NCBI GenBank assembly: GCA_905160935.1
Contig: CAJHZI010000458.1
Coordinates: 941,001-1,005,000, forward strand
From: Enchytraeus crypticus
Taxonomy: Eukaryota; Annelida; Clitellata; Enchytraeida; Enchytraeidae
Length of the DNA stretch: 64,000 nt
Reading direction: 5' to 3'
Shown here: piece after piece, positions 13,683 through 20,992 of the stretch
How the letters are laid out: each line of letters starts with the position of its first letter
Position numbering within the stretch: the first letter of the stretch is position 1
Notes under the pieces: generated by a model
The model's database searches: none
What the model saw: only the letters and a program-made list of their open reading frames with translations
Told to the model about the DNA's origin: nothing
Translations under genes and position numbers: made by a program

Positions 13683-15852
13683 CACATTTGTATGATAAAT
13701 ATAACAAATTTACATAATATTGATCTATGAGAAAAATGCTTATATATGAACATTTTACAAATGTGACATTTAGAAGTTTCATATAAAAGGTTTGATTATT
13801 TCCATATAAGTAAATCATTTTTATTACTGAACTCCCCTGTGTCCTGTTTGGGTAAATGCAGAATAAACCACCCGTAAACTGCACGTGTCGTTAAAAGCGA
13901 CTGTGAAAGGCAAAGGTGACTGTAGAAAGCAATGGAATATTGTTAAGCTGGTGGTTAAATTAAAACGTGGCTAACGCATAGCCTTTACTGAAGAGATTAA
14001 CTTATAGGAGTTCTCTGAGCAGTGTGAAAGCAGCATGTGAGTAAGAATTTGTGTGCCTTGGACCTGCCGCTTGACGGAGAGAGAGGCTGGTGAACTATAT
14101 ATTTGCGCTAGTTAAGTACTTTAATGATGTTTAACGAAAATAGAATATTTCTGTCATTTGATAAAAATAATATTCTATATTGCCTTTTTTATATTTTATT
14201 TTATTTTATTTTCCCATTTCATTTACTGTATAAATATCATAGGTTCCTAATAATTATAATAATAATAATTAGTAATAGTAATACATTCCTGCTTAATTTA
14301 ATAATTAATGGTAAGTTAACTGCTAAGCAGAATTTGAACTCTACAGAGTACACTGATTATTTAGACGTTAAAGGTAAATTTGCAATACATAGCAATGACT
14401 CCTTATCGAGTATGCGTTAAAAATTTTAGCGCTAATTTAAAAATTTGAACTAGCAGACAGTTATAGTATTATCTACATTGAAGTTTTATAAAACAACACA
14501 CAGAGAGAAAATTGTAATACATAAAATCATTTTAATAGTAATTTAAGACTTAGCTGTTGCGGTAAAATCTGTAAATTTTGAGTCAGTTGAATAATTATAA
14601 CATTTGGATAAATCTACAGATATACCCCATTTGACCCGAAGGGATAACATTCCTTGCATGCGAGTGCACTTATTTGATTGTTGTGTGTGCTGTCAAATGA
14701 GCACGGTAGTGCATTTTTAAATTCCGGATGTGTTTCTTTGATATTCTCAAATATATCGAGTAGAGCCTTCCACTCAGCGGATTGAAGCGTAATCCCCTTT
14801 CTGGTCGGAATAGGTTTAGTATGATTCTGAGGAAAGAAGTATTTACGTAGATTAACTAAGTTCCACCCTGATCTGACCGAACAATATATTCCGCCACCTA
14901 AATGTACTTCGTGCACAAAATCCATCTTTGACTCCATATCCAGCAACTTTCTGGATATCTCAGCGCTGGCCATGCCCAGAATACAAAATCTAGAAGGGGT
15001 TAGCGCTACCCCTTTACGAGTAGGGAAGCCTGAATTCTTGTCATGCATCCTTATATGCACATACTTGATATTGTTGAAGCAGGTAACAGACACAAAATTT
15101 ATCATTACCGAGATCGTACTTCTGAAAACATACATTTGCAGTAGTATTAGTAGTTCAATATTACAAATGAATATATTTTCTAAGTCTCAATCAACAATCG
15201 ATAAACATAAAAGTTTTCAGTAGGTTAAGAAAGTCAGCCCTTATTGATTAACAAATTTCTCTAAGCTCAACAAAAGCACGGAGCCTACATCAATAGTGCA
15301 CATGATGGAAACTTTTAAACTAATTATTTGACAAGTATTTCCTAGTCGAAACAATTGATATACATGATGTTCTTCTTCCAATTTAATTTTAAAAATAATA
15401 ATAATAATAATAATAAAAAATAAAAATAATAATAATTTTACAATGTCTGATTAGTAGCTATCAGCCCACCAAGTCTGTTCTCAATCTCTTTGCAGGAATT
15501 TCTTCATCGTTAGACATCTTTCTCTTTTGTATCGTCTACACAATAACATATATTGAATTATATCTTTGAACTATGATGTTTTAAGAAATAGCTACATTTA
15601 TAATTTTTATTTAAATTAAATAAAAAAAAGTCATAAGATATATCAATATTAACGATGAGTGGAATAAAAGAAAAACACATAACTATATATTAGATATTGA
15701 TCACTATTCCAACGTCAAAATTTTCCTTATTGTTTTTCTTTTCTTTTTGATATCGACTCCATGCATTTAACACTATATGAAGATAGATTTGTAGGGATGA
15801 TATTTTACTGTATAATGTAGGATTTCGCAATAAAAAAAAAAAAAGACAATGC

Positions 15853-15893
<41 letters not shown>

Positions 15894-17877
15894 TTTTCAT
15901 TTAAACATATAATATTTAGTTTAAATCATATTTTATGATACATTTACACTAACCCTTTCAATCTGTTGAACTCCAGCGAGCAAATCTTCATCTGATATGC
16001 CACTGTCCAAATCTTCCTGGTAGTTATTATCAGAATCATGATGAGAAGACATTGTCAATACTGCAGATTACTTTCGTTACTCTATTTCTTCAAGATAGCT
16101 GGGAAAATGATGATGATGTGATCACTTTGTTGTTTTTATAGCATATTTGATAACAACAAGTTTATGTCAGAAAAGTTTAAAAATTAGGTTAAGTGATCTA
16201 ATCATATGATGTAGTTAGTGAGAATAATGCAGATCTCAATTAGTAGTGAGAAATCTGAACTTTTCTAGTCAAATGAAGTAATTAGTGAGGTCAGTCGCGC
16301 TCGACCTCAAATTGTCACGACTCGACAAACCTACAGCTCGACCGTATGTCATTATTCAACGTAAATTATTAAACTTTTAGCAGTGACATAGTATACAGTG
16401 TTACAGAGATAAAGCAAGGTTAAAACTGCATAAATCTACCGCAGATTAGTATTACAAAATTGTACTTTCTGTATAACAAGATTACATGTACATGTATGTT
16501 AGAGATGAGCTTCTAAAACAACTATAAGGTATCAGAGTGTGCAAATTTCACAAGTCAAAAGAGTATTTCACAAGCGGTTATTTACTTTGCAATGAAGTTG
16601 ATCGTGCTATTAATTAAATTCATCCTTTGCGTAATTAAAATTTTATTTTATCTCGTATGCGAACGCCTCCGAATTCCCTCGCTGCCCCGACGTAGCTGCC
16701 CGAAACCGCCGCTCGACGTTTGCCGACGACGCGCTGCCGACGCGATGAGGAAGCCTACAATCGACGAAATTGACATCTTTGCGATACGCTGTTTTGCGAA
16801 TTTCATAGCTTGTTTTACATTTAATGATGAAAATATAAGATGGAGCAAATACATTAGAAAATTTTAAATTTAGGAGGCGCCATAATTGTCATGACTCACA
16901 TGACGTAATTAACGAGATGCTCCACTTTCTAATAATTAGTCTGCATGAAATAAATTATTTATTATATTTAGAGTGAATCATCTGGTGAGAACCCCCTGCT
17001 CCTCTTAATAAAAACGAATCATTTAGTTTGTCAAAAATTGGTTTGACCTACAACAGCTCTTCGGGGCTAATTAGTAATACCCACATAAGTGTTCACATCG
17101 GGCTAATTAGTACTGAGCGAGATCAATCGCTCCACTTGGGCTAATTAGTAATACATAAGTGCACACACGTGACACATACATCCACTAATACTTCGGGCTA
17201 ATTAGTACGGGCAAGCATGTATGTAGGCTGACTAACTAGGTCAGCGCTTGATTAATAATGCACTTAGGGGTCAAAGGTCAATTTAAGGTAGTACCGGCCT
17301 TGTTATAACTACTATAGGCTGACTGGATGAGTCATAGGCTGAGTGGATGAGTCATAGGCTGACTGGATGAGTCATAGGTTGACTGGATGAGTCATAGGCT
17401 GACTGGAGTCATAGGCTAACTGGATGAGTCGTAGGCTGAGTGGATGAGTCTTAGGCTGACTGGATGAGTCATAGGCTAACTGGAGTCATAGGCTGAATGG
17501 ATGAGTCATAGGCTGACTGCAGTCATAGGCTGACTGGAGTCATAGGCTGAATGGATGAGTCATAGGCTGACTGGATGAGTCATAGGCAGAGTGGATGAGT
17601 CATAGGCTGACTTGATGTGTCATACTTTGAGTTTACTGTGTTACATCAATGTTTATGTTTGTTATAAAGGAATATCACGAGTTGAATTTTATGTTTATAT
17701 TATTAAAATTATTTATATTAATTATATACGCGTAATGAGAGAGAGAGATAATGTATTGCTATGAAGTTCTGATTTTGTTTCGATGACAGCTGAAGACAGC
17801 GGAGGAGAGAGAGAGATTTGAAGAGAGGAGAGCAATGCATGAGAGAAGAAAACAAAAGAAGCAGAAGAGACTGGAAG
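588..17877 (+). CDS. Unrecognised spliced gene A, four internal exons (588-749, 1731-1946, 3365-3552, 17790-17877)
   Basis: I do not recognise this protein. Four GC-richer coding blocks on the + strand are bounded by AG/GT splice signals, and their phases agree: exon 1 ends in phase 1, exon 2 enters and leaves in phase 1, exon 3 enters in phase 1 and leaves in phase 0, exon 4 enters in phase 0 and leaves in phase 1. Together they encode about 219 residues. Exon 1 is polar and Pro-rich. Exon 2 looks globular (it contains AMDEFGGIVACRYFRYP). Exon 3 contains MIHLNEAGLPRAVRAVEGFY. Exon 4 is a highly charged Arg/Glu/Lys helix, probably coiled coil (TAEERERFEERRAMHERRKQ). Start and stop exons were not found. 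Intron 2 is filled with minisatellites built on its own splice sites, and intron 3 (14.2 kb) contains the 13-kb palindromic element. The exon chain is inferred from phase and position; cDNA would settle it. Confidence 0.6.
908..1000 (-). mobile_element. tRNA-derived SINE, family A (partial)
   Basis: The reverse complement matches the family whose full copy is at 19335-19465: a tRNA-like head with a B box, then CACTGACATCGCTTTCGAGT and GACGTTAACCTTAGC. The head is eroded here. Confidence 0.7.
1098..1450. repeat. Minisatellite, about 22-24 bp unit
   Basis: About 15 units of the type GAAACTGTTGCCTATCTATCTAT, shifting to GAAACTGTGTACTATCTATC in the second half. The tetramer TATC is an internal sub-repeat. 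Confidence 0.9.
1559..1690 (-). mobile_element. tRNA-derived SINE, family B (partial, 5' head missing)
   Basis: The reverse complement carries the family B body: the GGACATTCACTGGACTGGTT-type segment, then the GGTTTAAACATGTGGTATTA type and the terminal TGATCATTTCAC. The tRNA-like half is missing. Confidence 0.7.
1937..2536 (+). repeat. 17-bp minisatellite built on the 5' splice site of gene A exon 2
   Basis: About 33 units of GTGAGTCATCAGTCTAT and variants. The exon ends ATCAGTCTAT and the donor GTGAGT follows, so the array starts inside the exon and repeats exon end plus donor. Most units hold a consensus-quality GTGAGT. Units shortened to GAGTCATCAGTCT or AAGTCATCAGTCT occur near 2110-2170. 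Confidence 0.92.
2815..3364 (+). repeat. 40-50 bp minisatellite built on the 3' splice site of gene A exon 3
   Basis: About 11 units of the form GTTATTTTCCTGTGTTATCT followed by ATTGACAGTTAGGTCACTAA or similar. The last unit ends in TTTTCGACAG, which is the acceptor used for exon 3, and the exon start TCAGCTCGCTG resembles the repeat continuation. Several upstream copies keep a pyrimidine tract plus ACAG. A SINE D fragment interrupts the array at about 3000-3140. Confidence 0.8.
3000..3140 (+). mobile_element. Dispersed repeat, family D (partial)
   Basis: It starts with CATAACATAACGGCAC and contains AGGAAGCACAGATGCTTGTT and TTATTAGTAATCGTTGCC. Longer copies lie at 36676-37025 and 42196-42440. 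Confidence 0.7.
3600..3734 (-). mobile_element. LINE family 1 3' end with (CT)n tail
   Basis: The reverse complement is a 94-bp LINE 3' end terminating in CAGTGCACTAA, followed by (AG)20. It lies 48 bp downstream of gene A exon 3. Confidence 0.8.
3762..3893 (-). mobile_element. tRNA-derived SINE, family A
   Basis: The reverse complement starts GGCTGGAGCCAGTGGCGAAG (A-box region), has the B box GGTTCAAATCC and ends in CACTCGAGTGAGG-like and TTAACCTTAGC sequence. The only open frame here is a repeat shadow. Confidence 0.8.
3895..4150 (-). mobile_element. Dispersed SINE-like repeat, family F
   Basis: The reverse complement matches 17966-18255: GAATGCCC/GGGCATTC block, GGTGAGC.CCTAGGCT, a 'CGTATCCCGACCCTAGTT' type block, and a terminal (ATG)n tail seen here as (ATC)n at 3899-3967. 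Confidence 0.7.
4205..4313 (+). repeat. Minisatellite, left of the palindromic element
   Basis: Five to six units of the type CTGGATGAGTCATAGGTTAA. The same unit in the same orientation resumes at 17314, so the element sits inside one array. Confidence 0.9.
4308..4313. other. Putative 6-bp target-site duplication, left (ATAGGC)
   Basis: ATAGGC directly precedes the element's terminal AGT. An identical hexamer directly follows the terminal ACT at 17314-17319. ATAGGC is also part of the flanking minisatellite unit, so chance cannot be fully excluded. Confidence 0.6.
4420..4563 (+). repeat. Subterminal 13-bp repeat array, left arm
   Basis: TACTAATTAGCCC occurs four times, at 4420-4432, 4477-4489, 4515-4527 and 4551-4563. 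The copies start 57, 38 and 36 bp apart, about 100-250 bp from the terminus. Short repeats in this position are often binding sites for the element's own proteins; that role is inferred. Confidence 0.85.
5574..7017 (+). CDS. PC4/Sub1-like double-domain protein gene, left-arm copy
   Basis: The clearest part is an uninterrupted 173-codon ORF at 6496-7017 with two tandem PC4 (p15) transcriptional-coactivator-like ssDNA-binding domains. Domain 1 spans about residues 13-52 with FPTRKGVALTP, domain 2 about residues 82-131 with IPTRKGITL and W122. A C-terminal CKEC lies at 160-163. PC4 proteins bind ssDNA and melted promoters. Two upstream blocks look like acidic N-terminal exons: 5574-5672 (MSSHHDSDN, 33 codons, donor GTTAGT) and 6096-6161 (22 codons, ending RLRTDL, donor GTGGGC). 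Both are phase 0. The acceptor at 6509, however, enters exon 3 in a frame that differs by one base from the PC4 ORF; the switch lies near the T run at 6534-6537. Either this copy is frameshifted or translation starts at the ATG at 6496. The right arm is identical here. Confidence 0.65.
5732..5770. repeat. (TA)n microsatellite, left arm
   Basis: TA tract in the first intron of the PC4-like gene. Its right-arm counterpart (about 15855-15892) differs in length and in the neighbouring T run. Confidence 0.85.
7540..7805 (+). mobile_element. SINE-like family C copy inside the left arm
   Basis: Contains the family C blocks (GGCAGGTCCAAGG, GCTTTCACACTGCTCAG, AAGTTAATCTCTTCA) and a block ending CACGTGCAGTTTACGGGTGG. 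A mirror copy sits at about 13822-14085. The open frame starting at 7748 is this repeat running into (TA)n. Confidence 0.6.
7952..8004. repeat. (TA)n microsatellite, left arm
   Basis: About 53 bp of TA; the mirror tract at 13647-13680 is only about 34 bp. The two arms have therefore drifted separately. Confidence 0.9.
8040..9584. other. Inner left arm, no gene recognised
   Basis: AT-rich DNA with a CT-rich stretch at 8611-8655 and, at about 8985-9085, a degraded sequence resembling a LINE 3' end (TGGAAGAGTTATACGTCGTG). No open frame of convincing length. Confidence 0.4.
10284..10518 (+). mobile_element. tRNA-derived SINE, family B (full-length)
   Basis: The head reads GTCTTAATAGCGTAGGGGTA (A-box region) and the B box is GGGTTCGAATCCC. 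The body follows with GGACATTCACTGGACTGGTT, and the copy ends in TGATCATTTCACTATAATGC. It is a good reference copy for the family. Confidence 0.85.
11662..11826 (+). mobile_element. LINE family 1 3' end with (AG)n tail
   Basis: Degraded ORF2 C-terminal tail, then GGCAGTGCACTAAGAGAGAG. It lies in the spacer and is not mirrored, so it was inserted after the palindrome formed or outside the duplicated part. Confidence 0.75.
13822..14085 (-). mobile_element. SINE-like family C copy inside the right arm
   Basis: Exact mirror of 7540-7805 with scattered substitutions (for example the TAGAGGC block reads TAAAGGC here). Confidence 0.6.
14614..16052 (-). CDS. PC4/Sub1-like double-domain protein gene, right-arm copy
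   Basis: Inverted duplicate of the gene at 5574-7017. Exon-like blocks are 16052-15954 (33 codons), 15535-15470 (22 codons) and 15121-14614. The ORF at 15135-14614 encodes the same 173 residues with two PC4-like domains (PTRKG at residues 38-42 and 110-114). The same one-base frame conflict after the acceptor occurs at the run 15094-15097. Identical protein sequence in both arms suggests recent duplication, gene conversion or selection. Confidence 0.65.
17064..17207 (-). repeat. Subterminal 13-bp repeat array, right arm
   Basis: GGGCTAATTAGTA at 17064-17076, 17100-17112, 17138-17150 and 17195-17207. This is an exact mirror of the left array with no indel between it and the terminus. Confidence 0.85.
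17314..17319. other. Putative 6-bp target-site duplication, right (ATAGGC)
   Basis: ATAGGC immediately follows the terminal ACT. Removing the element and one hexamer restores an uninterrupted minisatellite unit. Confidence 0.6.
17320..17625 (+). repeat. Minisatellite, right of the palindromic element
   Basis: About 16 units of the type GGCTGACTGGATGAGTCATA, in the same orientation as 4205-4313. It ends about 165 bp before gene A exon 4. Confidence 0.9.
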
Positions 17878-17965
17878 GTAGCTGAGTCGGTTAAACATTG
17901 CGACTCGTATACCTGCGTCCAGTTGACAACTTAATTCCTATAGTTAGTTATTCCTTTAAATAGTG

Positions 17966-18255
17966 CAACTTCCCCGTGTTGTGTCCGGGTTGTTTGAAGA
18001 ATTGATCAACTGGTATGTGCACGTGTCGTAGAAGGCGTCTAAAGCACTAAGATCCACACCAACGTCAGATAGGGCATTCGGTTGGTGAGCGCCTAGGCTC
18101 CAGAAATGCTATAAAAATTTAAACGAATGGAAATGTCGCAAATAGGGGATTGACAGATGATATAATGTAGGACAGAGAGGATTTGAGACAGTCTATTCGT
18201 ATCCCGACCCTAGTTAAACTGAGATTCAAGGGAAGATGATGATGATGATGATATG
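17966..18255 (+). mobile_element. Dispersed SINE-like repeat, family F (best copy)
   Basis: Starts CCCGTGTTGTGTCCGGGTTG, contains GTGCACGTGTCGTAGAAGGC, GGGCATTCGGTTGGTGAGCG and GTATCCCGACCC, and ends in (GATGAT)n. Related copies lie at 3895-4150, 31569-31800 and 41030-41262. Confidence 0.75.
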
Positions 18256-18400
18256 ATTGCGACTATATTGCTATAACTTCAATGAATATTTATATATGTA
18301 ACTGAACATTTGATTTAACTCAAATACATGTATATGATAGTGTCTAAAGTACTTCAAATAAAAAAGCAAGCAAAATTGATGTCAGATTTAAATTGTTTTG

Positions 18401-18475
<75 letters not shown>

Positions 18476-18973
18476 TTTAAATCAACAATCAAATCAATAG
18501 AAGACGATTTGAAATGAGTCTATATAAAATGTCGATTTATTCTGTGAAAATTTTTGAAGTGGTTTGGCAAATTCTTCGTTTAGATATATTGCTATAAGTT
18601 TCCAGATAGGCCTATGCGAACATTCATTCAAAAATCCCAATTTTTTGCATTTGGCTTTGATGCCTTTGCCTTTAAAATTTTCAACGGTTCTGCAACATTT
18701 TTCAAGATAAAGGATTAAAATTGAATATCGTAAGAATTTTAAAAAGTAGCGCATATGTGTAACAACTCTTTCAGCACTGCCATTATATTCTAAATGAGCT
18801 CTTAAATACTGCCATGTATTTTTAAATTAGCTTTTTAAAATATTGAGCAATTTTTATTTTGCGCGATTTAATTCTTGCCACATAAATGTTTCACAAAATA
18901 CTACAGCAAAATTAAACAAAATCAAGAAGGCATCAATTTTTAAAGTATATTTATGCTAATTTATTAGCATGAC
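18256..18973. other. AT-rich DNA with (TA)n, no gene seen
   Basis: Contains a (TA)n tract of about 72 bp at 18402-18473. The flanking sequence has an 86-codon minus-strand open frame (18754-18494) with no recognisable domain; probably chance. Confidence 0.45.
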
Positions 18974-20984
18974 CGGGGCGGTTCTGGCGTATGGAAATTG
19001 GGGTGGCCAAAGGGGTGGCAAGGGAAAATTTAGGGGGGCACATACGAGGCTTTTTTTTCGATGAGAGGGCTATTACACCCCCTCCCCGTAGGGGAAATTT
19101 TTTGAAATTATAGTAATAAAACCGGTGGATTTTCTGAGCATCCTATAGTGAATATAGGGGATAGACTTTTCTTTTTGGCAGTTGTCATTAATAAATCTTG
19201 TCAATTATATTTCATCATCATCATCACATCTGTCTTAATAAGCATAAAAAATCGTGAGTGCATGCAGTCCCGGGTCACATCCAAATGTGATGTTTTATAA
19301 ATGATACTAAACGAATGATACTAACTTCACCACTGGCTGGAGCCGTTGGCGAAGTCGGTAAGACACTCGAACGAGGATCAGTATGTGCGGGGTTCAAATC
19401 CTGGGCTCGCCCGTCACTGACATTGCTTTCGAGTGAGGTAACTGACGTTAACCTTAGCTTTTTAGCTTTTTACCAAATAGCTAAATTAATTAACGTAGAA
19501 ATTGTTAAACTTAAGTTTTAAATTCGCATTAGCAGGAAATATTTGCAATTTTCCCAAAGCACGACATAAAACAAACATAAACCGAAGGAAACCTTAATTA
19601 AATAGCCTAATTAATATATAAATTACATCTATATATTTATTGTCATTGCGCACTTTAAGACTATATGCTTGAAATAAAGAAAATAATAGCTGTAGCTATA
19701 CAGCTATAATTTAGCTGTATTGCTAAAACTTTATAAAACGATCTAGCGACTATGGTGAATTCAAACGAAGCCCAAAACGGAATGAGAAGTAGAATGAACA
19801 GTATACCGACTCCCAGTCAGATAGCGAGTGCCTTTAATTACGTCGTAATAGATGTGTTCATTGTATTCGTACCGAGAGATTTTGCACTCGACTATTTAAG
19901 GTTACGATGTTTTACGAGAGTTGGAGAGTTGACTTGGGAAGTCTTCAGTAAAATCAAACAGTTTTATAATTCGATGGAAGCAGCATCCTAAAACAATTTG
20001 CACTGAGACTACTACAACCGTTTCGTTGTTCTGCTGGTGTCTCCGTTAAACTTTTACTTGACTTAATCAGCCTACTCCTATGCTGCACCGTAGTTCTGAA
20101 ATTCTCTTCCATCTACTGATTGGAAGTCTTTGTTTAAATCTCATCGGCCTTTGCTTTCTATGAGCAGTTCCTTAGGCAGTTGAAGACCCATCTTTTCCGT
20201 CTCTCTTTCCTTCCAGTGACCATGAGTTGAGACCAGAACGCAAGCCTCCATTTCTTTAATTTCCATATCTTTGGTATGATTTTTTTGGATTTTGTAATTT
20301 GCACCGTTTTGGGCCTTCTTTTTCACACCGGCTTGGATTTGTCTCAATTTGTTGTCATTGGCGACAATAGCACTCTAATTGTTGTTATGTTATGCTTATG
20401 AGCTTCGTTGTAAAAAATAGCTCCTCTTACACGAGGCAAAACTTTTAGGGAGGACTGCTGACATCTTTGCTAATCTAAATGTCTCATGTAACGCTTCTGC
20501 AATTGGTTCCAAAAACAATTTTTAATCAAACAGATTGATAAGTGGGTGGGAGTCTGTTCCGATCGATCTTAGCTTCGTGGCGTTGCAACATTCGGCTAAG
20601 TTAATGAAGCTCATGATGAAGGCCACCCACATTAAGTTCTAGCTCAACAACCCTTCTATTTTAAACAGTGTTTGGACTCGGGCAGAGTGCGAGTCTGCGC
20701 GTAAATAACATGATACATATCACTGATGTCGGGTTCTGACGATATGGTTTAAATTCACTGTTCGATTGTCGTTATTTAAGTGCATCACGCTTCAATCAAG
20801 CATCTTTAAACAAGCATCGTCTTAAATGGGCATATGCTGCTCCTGATTCAGCGCTGATATGTTATGGTAATCAGCAATAAAAATCAATATTTTTGTTGCC
20901 ATTTTTGGGGTGGCCACTGGGGTGGCCATCCCTTCATTTGGGGTGGCCGTGTCCATCCCAGGTCACCCCTCAGAACCGCCACTG
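18974..20984. mobile_element. hAT-like DNA transposon, non-autonomous, 2.0 kb
   Basis: The ends are imperfect inverted repeats: left GGGGCGGTTCTGG, right CAGAACCGCCACTG, each followed inward by stretches of GGGGTGGCC or its complement. Both sides are flanked by the 8-bp direct repeat AGCATGAC (18966-18973 and 20985-20992). A CAG-TGGCGG-type end with an 8-bp duplication fits the hAT superfamily. Inside are a SINE A copy (19335-19465) and a short 79-codon ORF (19752-19991) without recognisable transposase motifs. Confidence 0.75.
19335..19465 (+). mobile_element. tRNA-derived SINE, family A (reference copy)
   Basis: The head GGCTGGAGCCGTTGGCGAAG continues with GTCGGTAAGACACTCGAACG (A box), then the B box GGGTTCAAATCC. 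The 3' part is CACTGACATTGCTTTCGAGT and ACTGACGTTAACCTTAGC. Nested inside the hAT-like element. Confidence 0.8.
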
Positions 20985-20992
20985 AGCATGAC

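Larger units (their letters stand above)
4314..17313. mobile_element. 13,000-bp Polinton/Maverick-like element with 5.2-kb inverted terminal repeats
   Basis: Left arm 4314-9584 and right arm 12074-17313 are reverse complements, differing by scattered single-base changes, small indels and microsatellite length. A 2489-bp unique spacer separates them. The termini read AGTAGTTATAAC and GTTATAACTACT and are flanked by ATAGGC on both sides. AGT/ACT ends with a 6-bp target duplication are the known signature of Polinton/Maverick elements. Each arm carries a PC4-like gene and four subterminal 13-bp repeats. No family-B DNA polymerase, integrase, packaging ATPase, protease or capsid gene was seen, so this is at best non-autonomous. 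The arms are much longer than is usual for Polintons and carry internal SINE copies in mirror positions. A DNA transposon of another class, or an inverted duplication, are alternatives. Confidence 0.65.

Noticed and set aside
4314..17313. Assembly artefact producing a false palindrome
   Set aside because: The arms differ by substitutions, single-base indels and microsatellite lengths, and a 2.5-kb unique spacer separates them. Long reads would still be needed to be certain.
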